This document shows, one piece after another, positions 31,601 to 46,600 of a DNA stretch of 64,000 bases; within the stretch, counting starts at the first letter, position 1, and the number at the start of each line of letters is the position of its first letter. Made by a program: the position numbers and the translations under genes. Under the pieces are notes generated by a model. That model ran no database searches and was not told the origin of the DNA. It worked only from the letters and a program-made list of their open reading frames with translations. The stretch comes from Symsagittifera roscoffensis (lineage: Eukaryota; Xenacoelomorpha; Acoela; Convolutidae): NCBI RefSeq assembly GCF_963678635.1, contig NC_087067.1, forward strand, positions 39,080,379-39,144,378. Reading direction: 5' to 3'.

Positions 31601-34600
31601 CATATCGCCAACTCCCTCGTCAACGGTATCCCTGTTGTACTATGTCAAGGATCCGGAGGAATGGCGGACATCGTAATCGAGGTGCTCCGGATGACAAGAG
31701 GAAGGCCCTTTTTAGAACCAGAAGTTTTGAATTTAATTGAACCGCAGGTAAAAAATTCTAAAGGGAGTAACCAAACCACTATTATTTCTCTCAATGCTAA
31801 GGGAAAGTCCAGGAATTATTTTTTGTGGATGCTACGGCTAGAGAAAACTTAAGATTTTTTTTCAATTGTGATAGTTTTTACAAAACTTTTCAACTCGTAT
31901 AGCTAAATTTTTGCTCATAAATCACATTAAACTACAAAAAATACCTGATACTTTTTTAATTGTTAAAAATTTTATATCTAAACCGAATATACTTATATAT
32001 TACATGCAAAAATAACAATGAATTTAAACTGTGAAATTTTATAAGTTGCTATAGAAAAAAAAGAAACAACTAAAAAGAGCCTGCGGTGACGTAATACAGG
32101 ATCGCACAGTCTCCTCGGGTATCAAAAGTATGTCGTGATTAAGCGAATCCGAGACATGATCAACAAACCGAGAGGCGAGCGAGACCTCTTCTCGGAAGAC
32201 TACATGGATGCAGTTACTCACGTGCGAAACATTTCAACTTGTATTCGCCTCTCGGAACTAGTGACGATTTATAGACTGGACAAACCAGCAGTGGGAGAAA
32301 AACTGGACCAATGTATTTTCAAGTCGCTTCTGAAAGGGCGAGCTGTGCGTGACTTAGACCATGTGTTCTTGGGGCTAAAATGGCAGAAATGTGATGCAAT
32401 AATTAAAGACACCCTCTTCTCACAAGGTAAATTAGATTTAAATTTTCTTTTAAGCCCTTTCAAAGAGTGGAAAGAATCTGTGACGTGATTTCACTTCACA
32501 AACGGCAAACTGCATCATTTAATCAAATTTAATATAATCAGAAAAAATCTGGGATGATGTAAAACAACTAAATCCCCCCTCCGAGATAGACCAAGCTAAA
32601 ATCTCCACCCCAGCATTTATTTCGATTTAAGTCGCTAAGTGCTGCTTGTAACACGCTCGATTCTGATTGGCTGGAAACTCCCACTTTGAACCCCATTAAC
32701 ATCCTACCCCAAATTGTTGGAGTGGGGGAGTGGTTGGGAGGGGAGGATGTTAAGTTGGTTCAAACAATTGATAAAAATGATCAAAGAGGTCATCAAAAAA
32801 AAAAACAAATTGATCTCAGGATTTACTTTGACTTGAAATTGGCGGTGGCGTCGCTCATGATGGCGGGATTGGATATTGAAAATTTATTTTCAGTTATTTT
32901 TAGCCCATCAGAATAGAGTGTTCAAAAACCTGAGAGAAATTGCGAAAAAATCTCAAAAATGCGAATAAATCCAGGCTTTTAAATTTAACATTGACCAATT
33001 ACAAAATAAGCAGATAAATAAATTTTCACTTTTTGCGAAACCCAAGGCAATTTTTAGAAAAAAAACCCTGAAACCGATTTTTTTTAAAAAAGAAAAACAA
33101 AAAACTTTTTTGGATATCTGCTAAAGTTGTACTGAAAATTTTGATGTTTTGCTATATATCATTTTCTGTTAATAATGACTTCGATTTGCGCAAGTTTTTT
33201 TTAGCCAATATCGAACAACTCTGATTGATTGAGAGTTTTCTATCATTGAGTCCCTCCATCATAAGAATACCCCCAAATTGATTTACTCGGAAGGTCATCA
33301 GTTAGGCCCGATGCCTGTCAAGTCATGTTTTTGTAGATCATTTTTTTCATCATCTCAATTCCATCTGGTTAAACGGGTTGACCTTTGTAGACCGAAAATG
33401 TGAATCATACAATTGCTAACACTAAGTATATGAAAAAATACGAATCATAAAAATTTCTAAAACGGTGTCATCGAAATTGTATGACTAGCATTTTTGATGG
33501 CAACAAAAGATTTTCCAAGTTATTTTGAAACGGCCCCGAAACGAATTTCGTAATCAAACAAACATTTTCCTAAAAAATTTGCCAAAAAAAATTCAAACAT
33601 TTTCCTGGATACACAAAAACTGGATTTTTTTCCCGTTTTTCAGGATAGTTTATCTTCAAAAATGCTTAAAACTCCTATTTATTTTGTATGGCATGTTTGT
33701 TTATACCTTGATCAATGATCAAATTTTGACTAATGTAAAATTCAAATTTTAAAGAAGAACATCTTTGACTACTATTGCCAACATTTAAAAGTTAGATAAT
33801 TTCAGTATATCATTTGTGTAAGACAACTGTTAGACGATTCAGGTAGTTTCCAATGCATTGTAATTGCAAGACGGTTTTTGAAAAGCTACTTTTTACAGAT
33901 GAAAAATAGTGATTTGAGGTGCTTATAAAGTTGAAACTCCGACCCTTAGTCCCTTCGGCTTCAAGTCCCGTCGGCGTGTCGTCCTAGACCCTCTGGCTAT
34001 CTCTCTTTAAGAATGAAGAAGCATAAATTCATCACAATCAGAGCCACTTCTCTCAATCTACTACACAACTCTTAAAGTAAAACTTCATCGCAATTTAACT
34101 TTTAACAAAATATTTCTCATAATTCATATATAAAATAGAGGCTTTCATAGTTACAAAAAAGGAATGAGGTTGATTCCAGAATCGACATTTTTATGCAACG
34201 AATAAAATTAGCGAGATGGTTTCTTCGAATGTTTTTAGGTATGTTTTTTGTAGTGTTGCAACAAATGCTGAAATTAAGAGTTCGAACGTTTGACACGAAC
34301 ATTCGAACGTTCAGTCGAATGTTGAACTTCCCAAAATTTCTGAGCAGCACTTTTTTCACAAAAAACTGGATCCTTCGCAAAAAAATGATTGAAATATTCA
34401 ATTTCGAGTCACGTAGTAAACAAATTCCAATTATCACACATGGTTAGCAGCAGCTATAATTCACTTCAATCATTTTGAACTGAATTAAATAAAAGCCGAT
34501 GCGATTTTGATCTTTTTTGAACCAATTACAGAGCAGCATGCGTGAATTGCAAATACTCACACTCACATGACAACTTCATTCTGGAACAATCTATATTCGA

Positions 34601-37600
34601 ATGATGAAATTAGCATTCGAACGTCAATCTCGCGAATGAACGTTCGAACATTCGAACTATTGTTGCAACACTAGTTTTTTGATATAAGAATAGCAAACAA
34701 GTCATTGCTATATCGGATTGGTAAGTTAAGTGTAGAAATTCGGTCGATTCAAGGAAAAATTTAATTAACTAACTTACCAATCCGATATAGCAAGGAGTTT
34801 TAAAGGAGACTGCCGATACCCCCACGAGTTTCTTTACATTTCAGAAAGAATTTCTAAATTTGCATTGGCACTTTTGGTTTTATAGGATTAATTACCGCAC
34901 ATTTCAAAATTTTTTTGGAGAAGGAAAAAATTGTGACGAAATTTTATCCCTTAGTTAATAAAGAATCAGCAAAATCTCAAGATTCGTAAATGGTTTTGGA
35001 GAATAGACAACTGCAAACGGTAAAAAAAGTAATACTTTTCTCAGACTTTAGAAAATACCTCAATTATTCAGCTAAGCTGTGCTAGATCTTTGTTCGAATC
35101 ATTGTGAAAAAAAAAACAGCTACAAAATCGATAGGCAACTCAATAGAATTGCTTATTAACAAATTTACCATTTTTAATTGACAATGACTTGTCGGTAAGT
35201 TGAGTGTACTTGTTTTTGTTAGATTAAGTTTGCAGCACCTAGATGATTTACAGAGTTGTAAAATTTTTAATTATTAGACGAATTGCGCTTTTTAGGTTTT
35301 GGCTCCATTAGAATATTGGGCCAAAGCGAGTTTGAAATGGAAGGCAGAGTTTCACTTGAAGAACGAAGCATATTCGGACGAAACTCTCAAAATCCGATTA
35401 GTGGAAGAACCAACAGGGATCGACAAAACAGCCGACTTGATGATAATTGCTAACAGTACCAACCCTGGCATGCCGGTACGAGTTTTGGTGGAAAATTGGA
35501 AAACACCGGTTCCAGATTTCATAGTGTCAGTGATCGGAACTGTACACCAAAGCCCAGTTACTCCGGATCAGTTCCAGATATTCAAGTGGGATTTCAGTAA
35601 AGCGGTGTCTAGCAGTAATGTGTGGGTGATCGGAGGCGGTAGCCTGCATGGAGTTGACAAACTTGTAACCGAAAGTCTGAAAGGTGACTTTTCCGAACTG
35701 CAATTTAAAAGCCAAAAATAAAAATTTCGTAGAATTTGAGAGAAAGAAGAAGAAACAGCAAAAAAAAAAGAAAAAAAACGTTGATTATCCATCCTTTAAA
35801 ATCCATTTTCAAGTTATATTGTTGTAATAATTACAGAAATATAGTTTTTAGGCTAGCTTTCAAATTGTCAGCCAAAATTATAGTTTTTAGGCTGGTTTTC
35901 AATTGTTTTCACTACTGCTCGGTACGCAAAATGTACGAAATACCAAAAAATCGCCGAGACTCAATTTTTCAGATTTGCAGCTTCAATCGTGGATGGGTGT
36001 CAGCTCGAAACAGCTACACGTGATCGGAATAGTGAACTGGGACTGTTTCGAGTCTAATCACGCAGCCAACAGGCTCTACTTTGGATCCGAATATTCCATG
36101 GAAAGATTCAACTCAGAAGCTGTTTTTTCCTACTTTGTGAAGAAACGCAAACCAGATTGGGATGAACCTAACCAAAGACTATCGATGACCTTGAACCCTC
36201 TGTTCAGTAATTTCATCGCAGTTCAGGGCGGCGTGAAAGGAAAACTACATCAGGAATTGCAACTAAGGTAAAGCAAACGTTTAACAGAGCTGAAGTGATT
36301 TCGGTTCTTTTTCCTTTCCCCACCTGCAAAATTGTACATCATAATATTTGTTCAGAAGGGAAAGAGCCATGATTTTACCCAAAAAATACACTAGAACAGC
36401 CTCAAGTTTGCTAGGAAATTGCCACAAACCGTCTGAAATTTCCCGAAAAACGACCAAAAATCACCCAAAAACCTCTTCAATCTTGCTTGGAAACAACCCG
36501 CCACATTCAAATCCCACCCTCAGATTAGATCAATGATAAAGCGGTTTTTGGGTAATTAATTACATTATGATACTAAGGCAATTATTTATGATAGAAATTC
36601 AATCAAAATTTGATCAACGAGACAATTAAAATCCGTTTGAACAAAAATGTTTTATATGCTAAATTAATATTTACAGAATTGGAGTCGAGAATATATTAAC
36701 AAATCCCAACCCTGATTTATCTCATCACAAGAAATTCAAATCCGCTCCGCAGACGTTGCTGGTCCTAGGAGGAGATGTTGGAACCCTAGATCATATCGCC
36801 AACTCCCTCGTCAACGGTATCCCTGTTGTACTATGTCAAGGATCCGGAGGAATGGCGGACATCGTAATCGAGGTGCTCCGGATGACAAGAGGAAGGCCCG
36901 TTTTAGAACCATACGTTTTGAATTTAATTGAAACGCAGGTAAAAAAAATTCTAAAGGGAGTAACCAAAACACTATTTTTTCTCTCAATGCTAAGGGAAAG
37001 TCCAGGAATTATTTTTTGTGGATGCTACGGCTAGAGAAAACTTAAGAAGACTTTTTTCAATTGTTATAGTTTTTACAAAACTTTTCAATTCGTATAGCTA
37101 AATTTTTGCTAATAAATCACATTAAACTACAAAAAATACCTTTTTTAATTGTTAAAAATTTTATATCTAAACCGAATATACTTATATAGTACATGCAAAA
37201 ATAACAATGAATATAAACTGTGAAATTTTATAAGTTGCTATAGAAAAAAAAGAAACAACAAAAAAGAGCCTGCGGTGACGTAATACAGGATCGCACAGTC
37301 TCCTCGGGTATCAAAAGCATGTCGTGATCAAGCGAATCCGAGACATGATCAACAAACCGAGAGGCGAGCGAGACCTCTTCTCGGAAGACTACATGGATGC
37401 AGTTACTCACGTGCGAAACATTTCAACTTGTATTCGCCTCTCGGAACTAGTGACGATTTATAGACTGGACAAACCAGCAGTGGGAGAAAAACTAGACCAA
37501 TGTATTTTCAAGTCGCTTCTGAAAGGGCGAGCTGTGCGTGACTTAGACCATGTGTTCTTGGGGCTAAAATGGCATAAATGTGATGCAATAATTAAAGACA

Positions 37601-40600
37601 CCCTCTTCTCACAAGGTAAATTAGATTTAAATTTTCTTTTAAGGCCTTTTCAAAGTGTGGAAAGAATCTGTGACGTGATTTCACTTCACAAACGGCAAAC
37701 TGCATCATTTAATCAAATTTAATATAATCAGAAAAAATCTGGGATGATGTAAAGCAACTAAATCCCCCCTCCGAGATAGACCAAGCTAAAATCTCCACCC
37801 CAGCATTTATTTCGATTTAAGTCGCTAAGTGCTGCTTGTAACACGCTCGATTCTGATTGGCTGAAAACTCCCACTTTGAACCCCATTAACATCCTACCCC
37901 AAATTGTTGGAGTGGGGGAGTGGTTGGGAGGGGAGGATGTTCAGTTGGTTCAAACAATTGATAAAAATGATCAAAGAGGTCATCAAAAAAAAAACAAATT
38001 GATCTCGGAATTTACTTTGACTTGAAATTGGCGGTGACGTCGCTCATGATGGCGGGATTGGATATTGAAAATTTATTTTCAGTTATTTTTAGCCCATCAG
38101 AATAGAGTGTTCAAAAACCTGAGAGAAATTGCGAAAAAATCTCAAAAATGCGAATAAATCCAGGCTTTTAATTTTAACATTGACCAATTACAAAATAAGC
38201 AGATAAATAAATTTTCACTTTTTGCAAAACCCAAGGCAATTTTTAGAAAAAAAACCCTGAAACCGATTTTTTTTTAAAAAAGAAAAACAAAAAAGTTTTT
38301 TGTATATCTGCTAAAATTGTACTGAAAATTTTGATGTTTTGCTATATATCATTTTCTGTTAATAATGACTTCGATTTGCGCAAGTTTTTTTTAGCCAATA
38401 TCGAACAACTCTGATTGATTGAGAGTTTTCTATCATTGAGTCCCTCCATCATAAGAATACCCCCAAATTGATTTACTCGGAAGGTCATCAGTTAGGCCCG
38501 ATGCCTGTCAAGTCATGTTTTTGTAGATCATTTTTTTCATCATCTCAATTCCATCTGGTTAAACGGGTTGACCTTTGTAGACCGAAAATGTGAATCATAC
38601 AATTGCTAACACTAAGTATATGAAAAAAGACGAATCATAAAAATTTCATACATTTTGCTCAAACGGTGTCATCGAAATTGTATGACTAGCATTTTTGATG
38701 GCAACAAAAGATTTTCCAAGTTATTTTGAAACGGCCCCGAAACGAATTTTGTAATCAAACAAACATTTTCCTAAAAAATTTTCCAAAAAAAAATTCAAAC
38801 AAACATTTTCCTGGATACACAAAAACTGGATTTTTTTCCCGTTTTTCAGGATAGTTTATCTTCAAAAATGCTCAAACCTCCTATTTATTTTGTATGGCAT
38901 GTTTGTTTATACCTTGATCAATGATCAAATTTTGACTAATGTAAAATTCAAATTTTAAAGAAGAACATCTTTGACTACTATTGCCAACATTTAAAAGTTA
39001 GATAATTTCAGTATATCATTTGTGTAAGACAACTGTTAGACGATTCAGGTAGTTTCCAATGCATTGTGATTGCAAGACGGTTAAACATTTGGTGACTCTA
39101 CTTTTGAGTAAACCATGGTTTTTGCCGCTTAAGCTCGTTGCGAACATATCCCAAAAAATTTGAGAAATTGATTTTAGAAAAAAAATAAAACTTTTCGGTT
39201 TTTGGAAAAGTGCTAGCAATTTCCAGAAATGAAAAGCACTAATCATAGACCTTTCAAGCAATTTTATGTACTTATGGAATTGCCTGAAATGTGTATGAGT
39301 AGCATTTTTTTTCTATATGAGAATTGTATGAATAGCATTTTTGGTCAAACCGGGTGATTATAGTTAATTGGTAAAACTAAGAATAATATCAAAAATATTG
39401 TTGGTGGTTTTAGGAGCTCGCAATATAGTTTTTGAAAATGAACATTATGACCGAAACGAACCACAGAAAATATTATCCAATAGATCTTTTAATCTGTAAA
39501 CTTATTTAATCATTCATTGCATGAATTTTGTCCCTGATTTTTATTTTTTCTTTATATCTATGTTCAATTTTTTTTTACTAGAATACTAAAAACCTTCGAA
39601 TGCTATTTGTTAACGTTTTTTTACATGAAGACTTTTTAAATTTTGATATTCGTGCTACATAACTCCAAGAATTTTCAATTTCCTTCTTGCTGATGTTAAG
39701 ATTGATAACTTATTTGCTTGCGGTTCCAACTTTCTTAAATTTTTAGGCAATATTTTTAATATTTTAGATAGTTCACGTACATGCAATTATTTACATTTTT
39801 TCAATTATTTAGAAAATGTAGAAAATGTTTCATTTCTTTCTTTTTTCATGCTTTCATTTTTTCTTCTGAAATAATGAATTGCTAGTTTGACGAGTATTTT
39901 GAGAACAATTCAAGATCATTGAAGCTATACAAGTTTTACAAAAAAAAAAATTGATATAAAAAATGTTTCCCAAATTAGTCATAAGAAATAATTAATTGCT
40001 CGGGGTTTTTTCCCGGGACATAACACATAATATAATAACTGTCTTAATTAAATGATTTCAAATGATGGCTGAATAATGGAAATACACGACATCACTAGAA
40101 GTATGATTTTTAGGTGATTTAAACTTGAGAAGCAACATTCGATCACTTTGCCGAAAAGCTCTTGTTGAGGAGCAAACCGATTTCTTCGAACTATTTCTGG
40201 CTCTTGACCTGGACTTGCGAAAATACATAACAACCCGGGAATTACACGAGCTCTATAAATTTTCGATTCTGAAGGAGCCGTATTTAATGAATTTAATGGT
40301 GCGAAATGGAAAATTTTGTCTCTCCGATGCATATGACGCAATCTTCACAAGTTCTACTGCTTATGAATTCTTCTGCCTGGATTCCTTGAGCGCAAGTTGC
40401 CAAAATTCTTCTCAAGGTCAGATAAAAGCTGTTTCTCTAATGTAAGCCCATTTGTAATTTTTCTTTTTTTTTGAAGAACCCTGAAAAAGGTGATTTGTTT
40501 CGAACCATTTAACTTAATTTTTCATGCATGAATTGACTCGATAAAAACACTGCTCATTCTTTTTAATATTATCACTGAAAATTTAAGTGCACTATTGAAT

Positions 40601-43600
40601 GATTCACTTTTTCACAAACCGACTATGCTTCTGTACCCATGGATCATTTTTCGGCAATTATGCTCTCATTCTGGATAGTACTTGAATATTTCTGCAATAA
40701 ACATCTGTTAATTTCTGAAATTTCCTACTCGATCTTCAGCGTGCAAGATGAAAACAAGAGTAGCCGGTTGCTGTGCAAGTAGCACAGAATGTTCCGACCA
40801 AGTTAAAAAACAATAAACGTTTTTTTTTCTTAGAAAAAGTTTCGTTTTTATTGGGTTATGTGATTCAAAAACTAAACGATCGCATAGACAAAAAGTCAAT
40901 TAGGCGTGATTGACATCTATCTTTTTTTCATAAAAAGAATAACAAAAAAAATAAAACAAATAGAAAAAAAAATTATTTAATTTTTTTTCTGATATTTTGC
41001 ACACAATTTTTTACAAAGACGTTTTATTTTGCCAAACAAACGCTGAATGGTTATCCAAAACTAGTTTTTTTGAATTAAAGACATGTTTTTTAAAAATCCT
41101 AATTCTAAAAAAGTAAATTTACATTAATATCGAGCGTTACTCTATCACGGTGTTCGCTACAAAAATTACTAGATCTCGGAAACTTCAGACCAGTTTTTCT
41201 CGACACTGGGACATATTTCTGAAAAAGTTAAGCATCCGTTCAAAAAACAAAAGAAAGAACTTTTATATGATATATCACTCAACGCATTCCTATAAAAAAT
41301 TACGGCAAAAAAAATAAAACTAGGATACACCCGAATACAAAGTTCTAACCTTTTTTCAACGGTCGGAACAAAAATGATCAACTTGCTTACAAAATTTAGG
41401 CTCTCAAATATAATTTGCAGTTGAATAGTTATTTTTATTTCATATGACTAGGACTTGACATAAAACTAACCCAGTTGCAACCGAAAAGCTTATATGGCAA
41501 ATCTGGGTACCTGGTGTAAATTAAATTGCAAATCTGGGTACCTGGTGTAAATTAAATCTTTATGAAATCAGAAAGCAAACAGTCAGAACTTATTCATCGC
41601 ATCAGTAAATTATTGAAAAATGTATTCAACCCATGCTTCTATTTCCAGCCACTCTACTATGCGCACGGATTTTTTTTACTACGCCTTTGATTTGTTTTTG
41701 TACTTAGGGACCAGCTGCATTTCAGCTACAATTTGGTTGTGATTACATCATAGATTAGAAAACAAAAATTTAACTACTTAAAGTTTGTTTTAGTGAATCA
41801 ATTTGTTACAAGTTATGCAATAATCTAACAACATAGAAAACTTCTCATTAAAAAAGCACCAACTTGAGCAAGCGCAGACAAAAATTCAAGCTGTTGAAGC
41901 GCCGCTGAGAACTTTCTATTAGGTACTATCTTACGTAGACTGGATTGGTTAATCTATGCACCATTTCTCTATAAATAAATCAATATAAATTAGTTTTCAA
42001 ATCTTTGAACTCTTATACTTTACTAGTTCACTTCTATTGCGTCTTATCAATAACTTTTAAGGAACATATTTAAAAAAACTTCACAATAAGGAGAATATTT
42101 CGCTCTTTCTCAGGCGCGCTCTAGCAAAAGGTGGAACTTTTATTTTTTTAATGAAGTTAATAAAAAATATGATGATGATTTCGAGCGGGATGATTTATCC
42201 AAAGAGCGCCAATTGTTCAAACAGCCTAATTTTGTAGTCCTATTCGTAAGATTACAAAAAAAAATTGTTTTCCCCAAGGGTCGTTTTTATCTATACAGAG
42301 GCGCTCATGGATATATGGAACGAATTGATGATCAAAAAACTTGCGAAGAGACTAGAAAAAATCTTATGTAGTATGAAGTTTCTAGCAATATTGTGGACAG
42401 ATCAGGGGGCGGATCTAGGATTTTCTCGAGGGGGGGGGGGATTTTCAAAAAAAATTCGAAAATTTTGATGACCTTTTTTATTTTTAGGTCGACCAAATTG
42501 ATTTTTCGAGCTCTCCCAAAGCACTGTTTTGCCCCTATTTTGGCTAAATTTTCTGCGTTGCAGGCAAATTTTTGTTGAAAAAACAGTAAAAAAAGCCGTT
42601 TTTGGGCATTTTTTGAAAAATTTTGAGAAAAGAATTGCGTTTTTTTGGCGCGCGCTCCCCCTCAAAGTTAGTATATATTGCCGCCGAAGGCGCCTTTAGA
42701 AAAATTTTAGAGTCGGTCGGCCAAAAATGGATTTCTGAAAAAGTATCAAAGGGGGGACCCTTTGGGTGGGCAGGGGGTCGAATCCCTGAGGGAGGGGGGG
42801 CGTCCGCCCCCCCTAAATCCGCCCCTGGGACAGATTGTCCCGCTCCTAGCCTAAACAAAACGGCGTAATTTCTCTGCTTACTCAAACCAGTTTATACATT
42901 TTGAGTGACATCTGACAAATCCGGTGTCCAACATTTTTTCGAATATCACACACTGTTTTAAGGAAGAGTAAAGCAAAATCTAGGTTCCGATTTTGAGCTT
43001 CCTTACCATCTCAGATGTCGAGTCTGCGTTTCCTGAAGTTATCGAGAAAACATGCGTCAAGAAAAACTTTTTTGACAAGAAACAATCGGTTCGCGCAACC
43101 AATGCGTTCGAAGACCTAATTTCTTTTTTTCAAGGCAAAAACGCTTCTAATATTAAATATTTGGAAAGCGTTTAACTAGCTTATTTCATCCAGAAGTTCG
43201 ATATTTTCAAAGCTAGCTCCGGTACTGCAAATCGAACCAGCAAACATAACAAAACATTAATAAAAGTCTTTATAATCATTAACTCAAATAAACCACTGAA
43301 ATAGTAATTTATCTTCAAGGTGGCTTCATTTTGACACTGTTACAGTTCAAATTGTTTCGGCTAACTTTTCAGCATAATTTTGCCAAATGGATGATCTTTT
43401 AGTTCAAATTACGTTATGGTATTTTAGAAGCAGCGGTTGAGCTTTTCTGGTGGTCCATATTCAGTTGCAGTTTACGCTTGTCCACACTTCTCTGGAAGAT
43501 GAGCCAGCATCAACTGGCCCTTGCATTAATAGCCATTTCACTGTGTGACACCTGCTCCAGTTACGTTCCTGAAAACGAGAGTGTTCAACTTAAGAAGTTT

Positions 43601-46600
43601 GCTGAACTGAAATTTACGTTCGAGACGTTTGCGATTGAACTATTGGATCAAGGTACCCAAATTTCACTCTTATTATTTTAAGAAATCTACGACAGTAAAA
43701 GCACGCCATCTGATCAAAACTAAAAAAGCTGAAATATTTTTTGTTTCGAAAGGTTTAGGTTTAGACTAAAACAATCATGTGCACAATCACTGATACATAG
43801 AATTCAGATGATAATACTGAATTGAAACGACTAAAGACTTTCATTTCGTAATGAAACAAGGAAAAAATAGTCTTCTGAGAATAATTCTATATCTTTAAAA
43901 AATAAAGCAACCGATCGGATGCAAAAATTAAGTAGTGGAATCAAAAACTCTGGTATGGGCAAAATCGAGACGTCCTTCAGAGCTAAAGAAAAGAAAGAAA
44001 GAATTAAATTCTCAATGTTACTAGAAAATTCATATCATATTGCGCATAAATACATCAGTATCAAAGAGGGGACAGCTAACGATCCCATAAGGGATACTAA
44101 ATGCTGCCCCAAAAAATATTAGAAACATGAATGATGTAGTTAGTTGGGTTTCAAATTATTATGAAATCTAGTGCATAAATTCTACATATTTGCAAAAATA
44201 GAACGAACAAAAAAAGGTGAAATATAAAATCATACATTAGAGGGTCTAAAGGCCTACTCAGAAATGGCATGATTTATCTCCGTTTTAAGTAACACACAAC
44301 ATAACTTAGTTTATTTAAAAACAGTTGCAAATGTTAATGAACTGATTATAATATTTACCTAAAAAAATACAAGTTTTTTCCTTTCATTTTAAGCCTTGGG
44401 CATGAATATGAAATTTCTAAGTGATTTTTAGGAAAAACGAAAAAATTGGGCATAGGTTCCCCCTCAAGCGGGCCATTTCGGCCCATGTTTTTTTTTTAAA
44501 TTCTTAATGGATGCGCCACTTTTCCGAGACTTTTATTCAGTAATATAAACTCACAAGGAGTCCGTCGTACTAGGTTTTTCGGGGATTACGTCAAAAAAAA
44601 TCTCGGGTCAGTGAAGCAGCAATGGTATTTTAATAATTCCTAAAATTAAATCTATTTTCCATCTATCCATCATATGCAAAAAATATATATCTTTTAGGAA
44701 TAATTCAATTTAATTCTGGCAAAAGATAAATTTGATGAGTTCTTTGTTACTTAGAATGAACAGATCTCTAATTCGGTGAGCCACGCTTTGAATATTTGCC
44801 TGTGAAAAATTAGTGAATTCATTGGGCATTAAAAAGTTCTGTTTAAGTAAATTGTAAAGTTTCGTTCCCCTGTAACTTATCGACATTCTCTGCATTTTGG
44901 TTTTTAATTTAGGAATTTTCATCAACTCTGAATTAGCCCTCCTAGTCCTATACGTTGGTATTTCAAATTTAAAAAGTTCATTTAGAAATTCTTCAGAATG
45001 AAGTCCGGAGACAGATCTCAAAACAAATTTTAGAAGTTCATACACATGTAATTCGTGGAAGTAAATTAGGCGAATAATTTTTTTTGTATCATCAAAAGGG
45101 GCAAACGATTTGTGTAGCTGGTACAACCGTACACTAAAATGCCGTATTGTAAAATTGGTTTAATATTAGAGGCATAGTATTTTAGTATGGTACCTCTGGG
45201 AACATAATGACGCATTTTTGAAATAATTCCACATTGTTTTCTAAGCTTAGTTCGAACTAAATCAATATGAGAATTGAAAGATAATTTAGCATCCAAAATA
45301 ATTCCAAGGTATTTGCAAGATGAAGCATTTTTTAAAGGTAATTTATTTATATAAATGTTTTGGTTGGAAGCACTATTTGAAAAGACGTAGACTTGAACAG
45401 TTTTATCTATATTCAGGGATAATTTATTTATTATTAACCACTTGCCTACAGCTTCTAAGTCTTTGTTGAAATTTTCAACAGAGCAATTTAAAGCAGTTAT
45501 GTTAGTATTATCGGCAAACAGGAAAACTTCACTATATTGGCAGACTTGGGGAAGGTAATTAATATATATCAGAAACAAAAGTGGTCCTAGTATTGACCCT
45601 TGAGGGACGCCGCACTTTAAGTCTATCCACGTTGACTTTGTTGTACCTATTTCTACTACTTGTTTTCGATGTTTCAGATAGCTTATGAACCAACTTAAAT
45701 CTTTTCCATCTATCCCATACATTTGCAACTTTTGAAATAGTATCTGATGATCCAGTGTATCAAAAGCTTTTTTTAAATCAAGAAAAGCTGTATATTTTTG
45801 CGACCTGCTCATATCTAAACGAAGTTTTTCTGTTACTTCCGCAATTGCATCGACTGTGCTGTGATTTTTGCGAAAACCAAATTGTTTAATGTATATTAAC
45901 GAATTCGTTTCCAAGTAATTATATACTCTGTTGTACATTACTCGCTCAAAAACCTTGCTCCAGGTGACAAGAAGGGATATTGGTCTGTAATTTGTAACAT
46001 CAAGTTTAGAACCTTCCTTATATAATGGATAGACAACAGCCCTAGCTAGACAGATAGGAAAATGGCCAGATTTAAAAGAAACTGCAATGAGTTGCCTTAA
46101 TATGGGTAAAATCGCAAATGGGCTTGCTTTCAAAACAAGATTACTGATTCCATCTACGCCAGATGAAGCTTTATTTTGTAGGTTAGAAATGATAATGTGA
46201 ACTTCACTTTCCGTAACAGGGAAATTGAACATGCAAAAGTTAGGTGTATCAAACGATTGTGTGATTCCCTGGTTTGGTATGTTTTTCGCCAGATTTATGC
46301 CAATCGAAGAGAAATGAGCAATAAATTCATTTGCAATTGCCGATTCATCGGTGATACAATTTCCGCTAATGGAATAATTGATCGAAACAATTTTTTTTGA
46401 TGTATTTGTAATTCCCCTTAAATTATTTAAAATTGTATATATCTGTCTTGAGTCACCAATACACTTACTAAACTTATCATAGTAATAATGCTTTTTACAT
46501 TTCTTAATCTCAATTTCACATTTCTTCCGGACAATTTCAAAACGCAACCTGGCACCAACTTCAGATTTATTGTTACACCATGTTCTATGAAGCCTGTTTC

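Larger units (their letters stand above)
28739..39080 (+). repeat. Tandem duplication of ~5.1-5.2 kb spanning TRPM exons 2-5
   Basis: Unit A runs from about 28739 to 33873 and unit B from about 33874 to 39080. Both begin TTTTTGAAAAGCTACTTT and both end with CCAATGCATTGTRATTGCAAGACGG, so the join is a clean head-to-tail repeat. Each unit holds part of intron 1 with a hAT MITE, a hairpin, exons 2-5 and the start of intron 5. Unit B has an extra block of about 130 bases near 34910-35045; unit A has extra sequence near 31030-31165. Coding parts remain open in both. Confidence 0.9.

Noticed and set aside
43919-44122. 67-codon plus-strand ORF tested as a TRPM exon
   Set aside because: No acceptor or donor in phase and no TRPM-like block; exon 8 joins exon 9 directly in phase.
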